NCBI GenBank assembly: GCA_031259095.1
Contig: JAIRLW010000092.1
Coordinates: 1-16,183, forward strand
Source: Planctomycetaceae bacterium
GTDB lineage: Bacteria; Planctomycetota; Planctomycetia; Pirellulales; Thermoguttaceae
Length of the DNA stretch: 16,183 nucleotides
Direction: 5' to 3'
A model generated the notes under the pieces. That model searched no databases and was not told where the DNA came from. It saw only the letters and a list, made by a program, of their open reading frames with translations. Below, one piece after another: positions 6,126 through 13,903 of this stretch. The position numbers were made by a program, and so were the translations under genes. The first letter of the stretch is position 1. Each line of letters begins with the position of its first letter.

Positions 6126-7316
6126 ATGAAACGTTTTGTGATTTTGTTGACAACCGTAATCGTTTTACTGTTTGTTTCATCGGTAATTGCGAAGGAACCG
6201 ACCTTCAAAAAAATCGTTTTGGAAGATAAATTTTATGCGGAAGGTTCGCATTACGGCGATTTCAACAAGGACGGTAAACTCGATATTGTTGCCGGTCCTT
6301 ATTGGTATGCCGGACCGGATTTTACCAAAAAGTATGAGATTTATCCGGTCAAAGCCTTCAATCCGGAAGGTTATTCCGATAACTTTACGGTGTTCGGTGT
6401 TGACTTGAACGGTGACGGTTGGGACGATGTGTTTGTTTGCCCGCATCCCGGTACACAAGGTTATTGGTTCGAAAATCCGCAGGGAAAGGAAGGACATTGG
6501 ACAAAACATCTCGGTCCGGCAGAAGTCGGAAATGAATCACAATCATGGACGGAAATTATTAAAGGAGCAGGAAAAGGTCCTATCTATAATATGAACGGTT
6601 ATCTTGGATTTGCAACGTTTGAAATCAAAAATGCTCAACCGGAATGGACTTTTCATATTGTTTCACCGGAAGATAAACGGTTTCAACGTTACACTCATGG
6701 TATCGGTTACGGCGACGTCAATGGCGATGGGCGAACCGATTTAATCGAAAAAGAAGGTTGGTGGGAACAACCGGAAGACGCCAACAAAACACCATGGGCA
6801 TTTCATCCGTTCAAATTCGCCGATGCCGGTGCGCATATTCTTGTTTATGATGTGAACGGTGACGGTTTGAATGATGTTGTAACGGCGTGGCATTGTCATC
6901 TTTACGGGTTGGTCTGGTACAAACAAATTAAAGACGCTGATGGTAAAATCACGTGGGAACGGTTTGAAATTATTCCCATCGCACCGGATTTGAACTCTGA
7001 TGCGTTACGGATTACACAGATGCACGCTTTGGATACTGCCGATTTTAACGGCGACGGACTGTTGGATTTTGTTACTGGAAAACGGTTTTGGGCGCACGGT
7101 TCCAAAGGCGATAAAGAAGCCGACGCGCCAGCGGTGTTGTATTGGTTTGAGTTGAAACGCGACGGCAACGGCGGCGCAACTACTTTTATTCCGCACAAAA
7201 TCGACGACGACAGCGGCGTCGGCACTCAAGTTACCGCCGTCGATTTAAACAACGATAAAACGCCAGATATTATTGTTTCAAATAAAAAAGGAACTTTTGT
7301 CTTCCTCAGTAAATAA
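6126..7316 (+). CDS. Exported VCBS/FG-GAP repeat beta-propeller protein
   Basis: 396-residue secreted protein. It starts with a Sec signal peptide (MKRF, then a hydrophobic core to about residue 22, VIA-KEP cleavage region). Six Ca-binding-type repeats follow: DFNKDGKLD (45-53), DLNGDGWDD (93-101), DVNGDGRTD (197-205), DVNGDGLND (242-250), DFNGDGLLD (306-314) and a degenerate DLNNDKTPD (373-381). They are typical of FG-GAP/VCBS blades of a seven-bladed propeller. Such proteins are abundant in Planctomycetes; the ligand is unknown and no enzymatic motif is visible. The blades are Trp/Tyr-rich (GPYWYAGPDF, EGWWEQPE). The start is supported by GGAG (6114-6117), 8 nt before the ATG, and by the signal peptide. 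It seems monocistronic with its own promoter. Confidence 0.9.
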   Translation: MKRFVILLTTVIVLLFVSSVIAKEPTFKKIVLEDKFYAEGSHYGDFNKDGKLDIVAGPYWYAGPDFTKKYEIYPVKAFNPEGYSDNFTVFGVDLNGDGWDDVFVCPHPGTQGYWFENPQGKEGHWTKHLGPAEVGNESQSWTEIIKGAGKGPIYNMNGYLGFATFEIKNAQPEWTFHIVSPEDKRFQRYTHGIGYGDVNGDGRTDLIEKEGWWEQPEDANKTPWAFHPFKFADAGAHILVYDVNGDGLNDVVTAWHCHLYGLVWYKQIKDADGKITWERFEIIPIAPDLNSDALRITQMHALDTADFNGDGLLDFVTGKRFWAHGSKGDKEADAPAVLYWFELKRDGNGGATTFIPHKIDDDSGVGTQVTAVDLNNDKTPDIIVSNKKGTFVFLSK

Positions 7317-7677
7317 TAGTGAATAATGATGACTGAAAAATCCTATCGTGGATGAACGAAGGTAGGCGACCTGTTGCCAAAAGGTATTTTTTTTGATTAC
7401 GCGGAAATTAACGGAATGTTAAAATAAAAAGGAATTACGAACTGGGACTGTTTATCATGGTTGGTCGGATACTTCTCAACATCGTTTCTGAATTCGCCGA
7501 AACAAAGAGTTGACCGGACTGTTTGCACCCCTGTTGAGAACAGCATGAACTTTTCTTTCTGTTGTTGGAAGAGGATGGGTGAAAACAGTTATTATTCTTT
7601 GTAGAAAATAACGGTTCTTTTCTTGTGTAAGGTCTTTTCAAGTATTATATTAGAGAAATTCAGGAACAGGTCAATAA
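7317..7677. other. 361-bp non-coding interval upstream of glgX
   Basis: It contains GGTAGGCGA (7361-7369), matching the dyad at 1744-1775. It also has a TAACGGAAT-GTTAAAA stretch (about 7399-7415) that resembles the right interior of the 3992-4168 element. A 68-codon minus-strand ORF (7641-7435) is low-complexity, has no known features, and is not supported. The 3' part holds the likely glgX promoter. Confidence 0.55.
7623..7651 (+). promoter_or_regulatory. Possible glgX promoter
   Basis: TATATT (7646-7651) 17 nt after TTGTGT (7623-7628), ending 26 nt before the ATG. The -10 is good and the -35 is weak. Confidence 0.35.
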
Positions 7678-9882
7678 ATGATTACTTTACGAACCAGTCC
7701 GAAGGAAAACAGAGTTAATCGATCTCTTAGTCAATTTAACCGATCCTTCTTTTTTTCCAGAACGCCTTTTAAATTATCCAAAATGATTGATCCACCTCCA
7801 GTAATGCGGTTTACGCATCCGCTTCCGTGCGGCGCGATTTTGCATGATAACGGCGTTCAGTTTGTTGTGGTCAGCCGATTGGCTAAGGCAATGAAACTCC
7901 TTTTATATGAAAAAGTTACGGACTTAGAACCGTCGGATATTATTCAGTTTAACCGTGAAGAAAACCGTTGGGGACATGTTTGGTCGTTGTTTGTCAAAGG
8001 ACTCCAAGCCAAACAGTTATATCATTTTCAGGCGGAAGGACCGTTTGAACCGGAAAAAGGTCTCCGGTTTGACGGTCGGGCAAGATTGATCGATCCTTAC
8101 GCTAAAGCGTTAGCCGGAACGTTTTTACCTTGTTCCGATCATATTATCCGTCCGCCGAAATGCGTGGTGATTGACGACGATGACTTCGATTGGCGAGGTG
8201 ATCGGCATATTCGGCATGATCTTTCCAAGTCGATTATTTATGAACTCCATGTTCGCGGTTTTACGCAATCGCCGTCAAGTGAAGCAATTCATTCGGGAAC
8301 GTATCTTGGTCTGATTGAAAAAATTCCGTATTTACAAGATTTGGGAATTACGGCAGTCGAATTGATGCCGATTCACGAATTTCCGATTCTGGGAAGCGAC
8401 GGCAAAGAACCCCAAATTAAAAACTATTGGGGTTACGACACCATGGCGTTTTTCGCGCCGCACCGCGGTTATGCTTACGGCAAGGAACCCGGTGCACAAG
8501 TTCGTGAATTTAAGGAAATGGTGCGCGCTTTTCACCAAGCGGGAATCGAAGTTATTCTCGATGTGGTGTTCAATCACACCTGCGAAGGAAACGAATTTGG
8601 TCCCACGCTCAGTTTCAAAGGACTCGATAACCAAATTTATTACATGCTGGATCGCGGTCAATATTATAAAAATTACAGCGGTTGCGGGAATACGGTGAAC
8701 GGGAATCATCCGATTGTTCGTGAAATGATTTTCAATTGTCTCCGGCATTGGGTTCACAATTATCACATCGATGGATTCCGATTCGATTTAGCGTCCATTT
8801 TAAGCCGCGACCAATCCGGTAATCTTCAGGCGAATCCGCCGTTAATTGAACAAATTTCGGAAGACCCGCTCCTCGCCGACACAAAAATTATTGCGGAAGC
8901 GTGGGACGCCGCCGGAGCCTATCAAGTTGGCTCGTTTGGCGCGTACGGTTTCGGTTCGCAACGTTGGGCGGAATGGAACGGAAAATATCGTGATGACATC
9001 CGGCGTTTTTGGCGCGGCGATCAAAATATGACGGGAGCGTTGGCAACTCGTCTTTCCGGTTCAAGCGATTTGTATTCCCACAGCGGACGACATCCGCAAA
9101 ATAGTATCAACTTCGTAACCGCCCACGACGGTTTTACGATGAATGATCTAGTCTCTTACAATCACAAGCATAACGAGGAAAACGGCGAACAGAATAGGGA
9201 CGGCGAAAACAACAATTGCAGTTGTAATTACGGAGTAGAGGGACCGACCACCAATCGGGAAATTGAATCGGTACGCAATCGTCTGATTAAAAATATGATG
9301 GCGACTCTTCTGTTAAGTCAGGGCATTCCGATGCTTTCCGCCGGCGACGAAGTCCGAAGAACGCAACGAGGAAACAATAACGCTTATTGTCAAGACAACG
9401 CGATTTCATGGTTTGACTGGCGATTGCTCAAACGACATCGTGATCTTTTGCGTTTTGTCAAGGAATTGATTCGGTTTCGTAAAAAAGAGGTGACGGTACG
9501 GCAGCCCCATTTTATGACGGGTCAACCGCGTCTTCCGGGCGGATTACCGGATATTAGTTGGTATGGTGCGCTTGGCGGTGCGGTTCCTTGGAATAACAGT
9601 CTTGACCGAAGTTTAACCTGTCTGATTTCCGCTGTGCCGCCGACAGTGGACTATGAAGGTTCGTTGTATCATCTGTTAATGATGTTTCATGGCGGTTGGG
9701 AACCGCGAGAGTTTTATTTTCCGGCGGTGTGTCAAAATTTTTCATGGCGGCTTTTTCTGGACACGTCGTCCGCCGCGCCCAATGATATTTTTCCCGAAGG
9801 AACAGGACCAAAACCCAATCTTAATTCCGCACTGAAATTCATCCCTCATTCCATGCGTGTTTTTCTCGCGGAAACACCATAA
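7678..9882 (+). CDS. glgX: Glycogen debranching enzyme / isoamylase, GH13
   Basis: Cytoplasmic GH13 enzyme that hydrolyses alpha-1,6 branches of glycogen or limit dextrins. An N-terminal CBM48-like domain (about 45-150; FRLDPYAKAL-like GLRFDGRARLIDPYAKAL) precedes the catalytic barrel. All GH13 motifs are present: DVVFNH (295-300, region I), GFRFDLAS (nucleophile D370), IIAEAWD (acid/base E407) and FVTAHDGF (H483, D484). The GENNNCSCNYGVEGPT and GNNNAYCQDN segments are typical of the GlgX/isoamylase subgroup. At 734 residues it is of normal length. The ATG at 7678 gives an N-terminal extension of about 35 basic, Ser-rich residues; the internal ATG at 7783 (MIDPPPV) would fit the family start better and could be the real one. 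No other glycogen gene is in the window. It converges with the KAS III gene. Confidence 0.93.
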   Translation: MITLRTSPKENRVNRSLSQFNRSFFFSRTPFKLSKMIDPPPVMRFTHPLPCGAILHDNGVQFVVVSRLAKAMKLLLYEKVTDLEPSDIIQFNREENRWGHVWSLFVKGLQAKQLYHFQAEGPFEPEKGLRFDGRARLIDPYAKALAGTFLPCSDHIIRPPKCVVIDDDDFDWRGDRHIRHDLSKSIIYELHVRGFTQSPSSEAIHSGTYLGLIEKIPYLQDLGITAVELMPIHEFPILGSDGKEPQIKNYWGYDTMAFFAPHRGYAYGKEPGAQVREFKEMVRAFHQAGIEVILDVVFNHTCEGNEFGPTLSFKGLDNQIYYMLDRGQYYKNYSGCGNTVNGNHPIVREMIFNCLRHWVHNYHIDGFRFDLASILSRDQSGNLQANPPLIEQISEDPLLADTKIIAEAWDAAGAYQVGSFGAYGFGSQRWAEWNGKYRDDIRRFWRGDQNMTGALATRLSGSSDLYSHSGRHPQNSINFVTAHDGFTMNDLVSYNHKHNEENGEQNRDGENNNCSCNYGVEGPTTNREIESVRNRLIKNMMATLLLSQGIPMLSAGDEVRRTQRGNNNAYCQDNAISWFDWRLLKRHRDLLRFVKELIRFRKKEVTVRQPHFMTGQPRLPGGLPDISWYGALGGAVPWNNSLDRSLTCLISAVPPTVDYEGSLYHLLMMFHGGWEPREFYFPAVCQNFSWRLFLDTSSAAPNDIFPEGTGPKPNLNSALKFIPHSMRVFLAETP

Positions 9883-9918
9883 AGAACCATTTTAATTCAA
9901 ACCATTCCATTAGTCTCA

Positions 9919-9972
9919 ATTTGTCCCTAATGTCTCGCTTTTTTAGGAACAATTGGGACATTAGGGACAAAT
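9919..9972. repeat. GTCCC/GGGAC dyad, copy B, between convergent genes
   Basis: ATTTGTCCCTAATGTC (9919-9934) and GACATTAGGGACAAAT (9957-9972) are perfect 16-bp complements around a 22-nt loop. Further GTCTC and GGGAC words extend the repeat to about 9901-9981. It lies between glgX and the KAS III gene and could stop transcription from both sides, although no U tract follows the stem on either strand. Confidence 0.75.
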
Positions 9973-10002
9973 GGGACACATCGTTCTGTGATTCAAAAAG
10001 AA

Positions 10003-10017
10003 TTTTTAGAAGTTCCC
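10003..10017 (-). repeat. Gene-end motif GGGAACTTCTAAAAA after the KAS III gene
   Basis: Read with the KAS III gene, the 15-mer starts 9 nt after its stop codon and is followed after about 22 nt by dyad B. One base differs from the copy after the DUF4340 gene. Confidence 0.75.
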
Positions 10018-10026
10018 AATTAGGTA

Positions 10027-11067
10027 TTAGGTAATAAAATCGGCTGGTAATTGTATCAGCGTTCCGCCCCAAGAAAGACCAACGCCAAAACCGATAAGCA
10101 TTGTTTTTTGTTTTGGTTTCAACATTCCGGCATGCCATGCGTCAACAATAGCAATCGGAATACTACTGGAAACGGTATTGCCGCGTTGCATCATATTGTT
10201 GAAGTAATTCAAACCGTCGAGCCGACAAAGTTCCTGAAGTCGGTCAAGCATATATTTGTTTGCCTGATGGAAAATGTAACATCCGATATCTTCGCGTTTT
10301 GTTCCGCTTTTACCGAGTAGTTCTTCGACTAACGGCGGAACGCGGTCAATGGCGAAAGAAAAAATTCCGGGTCCATGCATTTTGAGTTGTTCTTTGGAGC
10401 GGACATTTCCTTTTCCGTCTGGAAGTTCTAATGCGGTTTCGGGCGTTTTTGGTATTCGGTGACCTCCGGCGGGAACAATCAGCAGATCGGCGCCGCTGCC
10501 GTCTGTACCGAAGACAAAAGGTCCGATCAGCGTTTCGGTAACATCGTGATTGTTGGCGATTAACGTTGCGGACGCTCCGTCGCCGAAAAGTGGACGGCTT
10601 GCGCGGTCTTCGCGGTTGATGTATTTCGAATAAGTTTCCGACGTAAGAAATAAAACTTTTTGCGCGGAACCGGTTTCGATAATTCCTTTTGCCAGCGACA
10701 GCCCATAAATGTAACCGCTGCAACCGAGATTAAAATCTAAGGCGCCGCAGGATTTGGGCAATCCGAGCCGTTCATGAATCAGGCAGGCGGAGGTGGGCAA
10801 AAAATAATCGGGAGATTGAGTACAAAAGAGGAGAAAATCAATTTCCTCTGGTTCACAGCAACCGTTTTCAAACAGATTTTCCGCAGCATTCACTGCCATA
10901 TCGGTTGCGGTTTCTTCCGGCGCAGCAATGGGACGGCGTTCAATACCGAGTTTATGAACAATTTTTTCTTCCGTCCAGTTAGAAAAACTCCGGGCAAGTT
11001 CGGCATTGCCCAGATAATTTTCCGGAAGATAATAAGCAATACTTTGAATTTCCGCCTGCACGGTCAT
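10027..11067 (-). CDS. fabH: Ketoacyl-ACP synthase III family enzyme
   Basis: Condensing enzyme of the KAS III (FabH) class, which joins an acyl-CoA primer to malonyl-ACP in the cytoplasm. The 346 residues match the family. The Cys-His-Asn triad is present: C116 in DFNLGCSGYIYGL, H267 in FHQANKYML, and N297 in RGNTVSSSIP. The LFGDGASATLI and FGVGLSWGGTLI segments are also conserved. The active-site environment (NLGCSGY rather than the NAACAGF of housekeeping FabH) resembles paralogs from surface-polysaccharide or specialised lipid clusters. The substrate is therefore uncertain and the symbol is by family. No fatty-acid genes are adjacent. The ATG at 11067 (MTVQAEIQSIAYYLP) aligns with the family start. 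GGGGAACTTCTAAAA lies 18 nt upstream of it. Confidence 0.85.
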   Translation of the reverse strand: MTVQAEIQSIAYYLPENYLGNAELARSFSNWTEEKIVHKLGIERRPIAAPEETATDMAVNAAENLFENGCCEPEEIDFLLFCTQSPDYFLPTSACLIHERLGLPKSCGALDFNLGCSGYIYGLSLAKGIIETGSAQKVLFLTSETYSKYINREDRASRPLFGDGASATLIANNHDVTETLIGPFVFGTDGSGADLLIVPAGGHRIPKTPETALELPDGKGNVRSKEQLKMHGPGIFSFAIDRVPPLVEELLGKSGTKREDIGCYIFHQANKYMLDRLQELCRLDGLNYFNNMMQRGNTVSSSIPIAIVDAWHAGMLKPKQKTMLIGFGVGLSWGGTLIQLPADFIT

Positions 11068-11085
11068 AAAGATTATTTTATTCGA

Positions 11086-11100
11086 TTTTAGAAGTTCCCC
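11086..11100 (-). repeat. Gene-end motif copy located upstream of the KAS III gene
   Basis: Minus strand GGGGAACTTCTAAAA, 18 nt before the KAS III ATG. Unlike the other copies it precedes a gene; it may mark the end of a lost gene or act in the leader. The short divergent region also holds TATAAT (11124-11129, +), a possible -10 for the 11220 gene with no good -35. Confidence 0.55.
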
Positions 11101-11219
11101 GTATTTTTTTATAACATGTTTAGTATAATGATTTTCAATGGAGTGTAAAGATGGACGATGACTTCTGAAACCTTGTGTATTTTGTGATTTTTTGGGTTCC
11201 GATTTTTTTTCATTAAGCG

Positions 11220-11777
11220 ATGTCGATATTTTTAGATAGTCTTTGGATTTGGGTTGGGTTGAGTGTTTTGGTTATGGTGATTGGATACTTTGTTTATCAA
11301 AACGATCCGCGCGGTCGCACCTTAGGGATTGTTGTCGGCGTAACGATTTTGGTATTTGGAATTGGGTTGGTTCTTTATTACGGGATTGATACTGACCGAA
11401 AATCAATTTCCCGAATGTTGACCGGTTTGGCGACGGCGCTGGAACAGGACAATCTGGACAGCGTGTTGAATAATTACATTTCACCCAAAGCAACAGGAAC
11501 ACGCGGAATGGCACGGCTTTATATGAAGCAATTTCATCTGACCAAAGCCAATTTTCGCAACTTAAAACTTGAGGTTAACCAATTCGTTTCGCCGCCGTTG
11601 GCGAAAGTTTCATTTCTGGCGGTGGTGTATTGGAAGACCAAATACCCGCAGGATGGATTTTTTATTGATACTCCGCAATTTCAAACAATTCGGTTTGATA
11701 TTGAACTTGAAAAAACCAAAGATCATTCATGGGTTGTTACCGATAAATGCGATTTCGATTACCGACTCCAACCATAA
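11220..11777 (+). CDS. Conserved-type membrane protein with two TM segments and an NTF2/SnoaL-like tail
   Basis: I do not recognise a named family. The 185-residue protein has two membrane helices (about 8-26 LWIWVGLSVLVMVIGYFVY; 35-55 LGIVVGVTILVFGIGLVLYY) joined by a short basic loop (QNDPRGR). A soluble domain (about 60-185) follows, with a helix-rich beginning (ISRMLTGLATALEQDNLDSVLNNYIS) and later beta strands ending DFDYRLQP, similar in layout to the NTF2/SnoaL fold. The fold is inferred, not established. The ATG at 11220 has no Shine-Dalgarno but directly precedes the first helix. It is followed by the gene-end motif, a dyad and then mnmG, so co-transcription with mnmG is uncertain. 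Confidence 0.75.
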   Translation: MSIFLDSLWIWVGLSVLVMVIGYFVYQNDPRGRTLGIVVGVTILVFGIGLVLYYGIDTDRKSISRMLTGLATALEQDNLDSVLNNYISPKATGTRGMARLYMKQFHLTKANFRNLKLEVNQFVSPPLAKVSFLAVVYWKTKYPQDGFFIDTPQFQTIRFDIELEKTKDHSWVVTDKCDFDYRLQP

Positions 11778-11799
11778 TATACGGTGAACGATAACAAAT

Positions 11800-11814
11800 G
11801 GGAACCTCTAAAAA
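11800..11814 (+). repeat. Gene-end motif GGGAACCTCTAAAAA-type after the two-TM gene
   Basis: Begins 22 nt after the stop codon of the 11220-11777 gene and is followed after 35 nt by dyad C. The order is the same as after the DUF4340 and KAS III genes, but on the other strand. Confidence 0.75.
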
Positions 11815-11849
11815 TTCATTTTTTAACCGCAATGTTATATGAAAAATGA

Positions 11850-11925
11850 TTTGTCCCATTAGTCCCCATTGTCCCTAATGTCCCTTTTCATAAGGACAAT
11901 AGGGACTAATGACTAATGGAACAAA
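11850..11925. repeat. GTCCC/GGGAC dyad, copy C
   Basis: TTTGTCCCATTAG...CTAATGGAACAAA forms one long imperfect inverted repeat. The core arms 11858-11874 and 11894-11910 match at 16 of 17 positions around a 19-nt loop. It sits between the two-TM gene and mnmG, ending 43 nt before the mnmG ATG. Confidence 0.75.
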
Positions 11926-11968
11926 ATAACCCCCAAAGCCTTTCGCCAAAAGATTGAACATTTTCCCA

Positions 11969-13828
11969 ATGACGCATAAGCGATACGATATTCTTGTTAT
12001 TGGAGCGGGTCATGCCGGAGTTGAGGCGTCTTTAGCGGCGGCACGGTTGGGAATGCGGACGGCGTTGTTGACGAGTAATCTGGATACGGTCGCCCAAATG
12101 AGTTGTAATCCCGCGATTGGCGGAATCGGCAAAGGACATTTTGTACGAGAAATCGATGCGTTGGGCGGTGCGATGGCGTTGGCAATTGATGCAACAGGTA
12201 TTCAGTTCCGTATGTTGAACCGGCGCAAAGGTCCCGCCATGCAAGGGCCACGCGCTCAAGCGGACAAAAAAGCTTACCAAACGGAAATCAAACAAATTCT
12301 CGAAAATCAACCCAATCTTGAATTGAGACAAGAAAATGTGGTTGGTCTTACGGTCATTCCTTTTAAGCCGGAAAATTCTGTTTCGTCCAATGCGACACAA
12401 AAACGTTATAAAATTTCCGGTGTTCTTCTTGATGACAACAGCAATATTGATGCAGATGCGGTGGTGTTATGTTGCGGGACATTTTTGAACGGTTTAATTC
12501 ATTTTGGCGAACGGCGGCAATCCGGCGGACGTGCTGCGGAACCGGCGGCAACAGGAATTAGCGATTCATTACGAAATTTTGGTTTTCGCGTTTGTCGTTT
12601 CAAAACCGGTACACCGCCGCGAATCAATGCCCGAAGTATTGATTTTTCGAAACTGCCGGTTCATTCCGGCGATGATGAACCGATTCCGTTTTCGTTCTTG
12701 AATGATTTTGTTTCAAAGGAACAAGTTCCGTGTTGGCTGGTTTACACCAATCCGACGCTTCATCAATTTATTCGTGAACATCTCAAACAGGCGCCGACAT
12801 ACAGCGGACAAATTCAATCAACCGGTCCGCGTTATTGTCCATCTATTGAAACGAAAATTGACCGGTTTGAGGAGAAGGAACGTCATCAATTATTTTTGGA
12901 ACCGGAAGGCAGAAAAACGAACGAAATTTATCTCAATGGTTTTTCGACGAGTTTTGGCCGTGAGATTCAGGATCAGATGTTGCGAATGATTGACGGTTTG
13001 GAACGCGCGGAGATTATGCGTTACGCTTATGCGATTGAGTACGATTATGTGCCGCCGGATCAACTTTATAAAACGCTGGAAACCAAGACGGTTGACGGTC
13101 TTTATCTTGCCGGACAACTGAATGGTACGACTGGTTACGAAGAAGCGGCGGCGCTTGGTTTGATGGCGGGAACCAATGCCGCGTTGAAAATACTGGGTTG
13201 TCAACCGTTTATTTTACAACGAGACGAGGCTTATATCGGCGTGATGATTGACGATTTAGTAACACGCAGCGTTGACGAACCATACCGCATGTTCACGAGC
13301 CGCGCCGAATACCGGCTTCTTTTACGTCACGATAACGCAGACCGGCGGTTGACGCCGATTGGTGAAAAGATCGGACTTGTTGATAAAAAACGGATAAAAC
13401 GGTTACATCAGAAAATGGAGGAGATTTCGGCAGTTCGGCAGATTCTTTCTGTAACGCACAATGCTCATGGTTCCTTGTTGAAATTTTTAGCGCGTCCTGA
13501 AACAACATGGGAGGAAATGGTTGAACGGATTCCTCCACTTGCTTCTGTTTCAAAACAAACGGCGGAACAAGTTTGTATTGATACGAAATATGAAGGTTAC
13601 ATTAAGCGGCAGGAAGTTGATATTGAGCGAAGTCGAAAACTTGCGGAACAACGTATTCCCGACAACACCGATTATTCGCGGATGAAACAATTACGGAGTG
13701 AAGCGCGTGAAAAACTCGAAAAGATCCGTCCGCTTGATCTTGCCCAAGCCAACCGGATTAGTGGTATCACTCCGGCGGATATTGTTGTTCTAACAGCTTA
13801 CTTAAAGATAACTTCTAAAAACTTCTAA
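11969..13828 (+). CDS. mnmG: tRNA uridine-5-carboxymethylaminomethyl(34) synthesis enzyme MnmG
   Basis: FAD- and NADH-dependent partner of MnmE that installs the carboxymethylaminomethyl group on wobble U34 of certain tRNAs. The 619 residues match the usual 620-630. The dinucleotide-binding motif is [10 protein letters not shown] (11-20), and the family signature [22 protein letters not shown] spans 46-67. [11 protein letters not shown] and the [11 protein letters not shown] region are also typical. The C-terminal helical domain that contacts MnmE ([26 protein letters not shown]) is complete. I chose the ATG at 11969; the longer frame starts with TTG at 11954 inside the repeat region. mnmE is not in the window. 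The last residues (TSKNF) and the stop TAA lie in a duplicated AACTTCTAAAA motif, so the C-terminal end was probably set by a repeat. Confidence 0.96.
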   Translation: MTHKRYDILVIGAGHAGVEASLAAARLGMRTALLTSNLDTVAQMSCNPAIGGIGKGHFVREIDALGGAMALAIDATGIQFRMLNRRKGPAMQGPRAQADKKAYQTEIKQILENQPNLELRQENVVGLTVIPFKPENSVSSNATQKRYKISGVLLDDNSNIDADAVVLCCGTFLNGLIHFGERRQSGGRAAEPAATGISDSLRNFGFRVCRFKTGTPPRINARSIDFSKLPVHSGDDEPIPFSFLNDFVSKEQVPCWLVYTNPTLHQFIREHLKQAPTYSGQIQSTGPRYCPSIETKIDRFEEKERHQLFLEPEGRKTNEIYLNGFSTSFGREIQDQMLRMIDGLERAEIMRYAYAIEYDYVPPDQLYKTLETKTVDGLYLAGQLNGTTGYEEAAALGLMAGTNAALKILGCQPFILQRDEAYIGVMIDDLVTRSVDEPYRMFTSRAEYRLLLRHDNADRRLTPIGEKIGLVDKKRIKRLHQKMEEISAVRQILSVTHNAHGSLLKFLARPETTWEEMVERIPPLASVSKQTAEQVCIDTKYEGYIKRQEVDIERSRKLAEQRIPDNTDYSRMKQLRSEAREKLEKIRPLDLAQANRISGITPADIVVLTAYLKITSKNF

Positions 13829-13831
13829 AAA
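13810..13831 (+). repeat. Duplicated gene-end motif fragment overlapping the mnmG stop codon
   Basis: Two adjacent copies of AACTTCTAAAA (13810-13820, 13820-13830) match the 3' two-thirds of GGGAACTTCTAAAAA. The second supplies the mnmG stop codon. A run of 12 T (13837-13848) follows, with no GC-rich stem before it. The pair could still help end transcription before convergent flhA. Confidence 0.6.
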
Positions 13832-13903
13832 CTCAATTTTTTTTTTTTCACAAAGCCGCCAAGAACACCAAAATTCGGTTACACCCCATCGCACACATTC
13901 CGT

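Noticed and set aside
7435..7641. 68-codon minus-strand ORF upstream of glgX
   Set aside because: Ser/Lys/Asn-rich with no domain, and it overlaps the region needed for the glgX promoter.
1826..11925. GTCCC/GGGAC repeats considered as CRISPR repeats
   Set aside because: They are isolated palindromes at single intergenic sites, with no regular repeat-spacer array and no cas gene.
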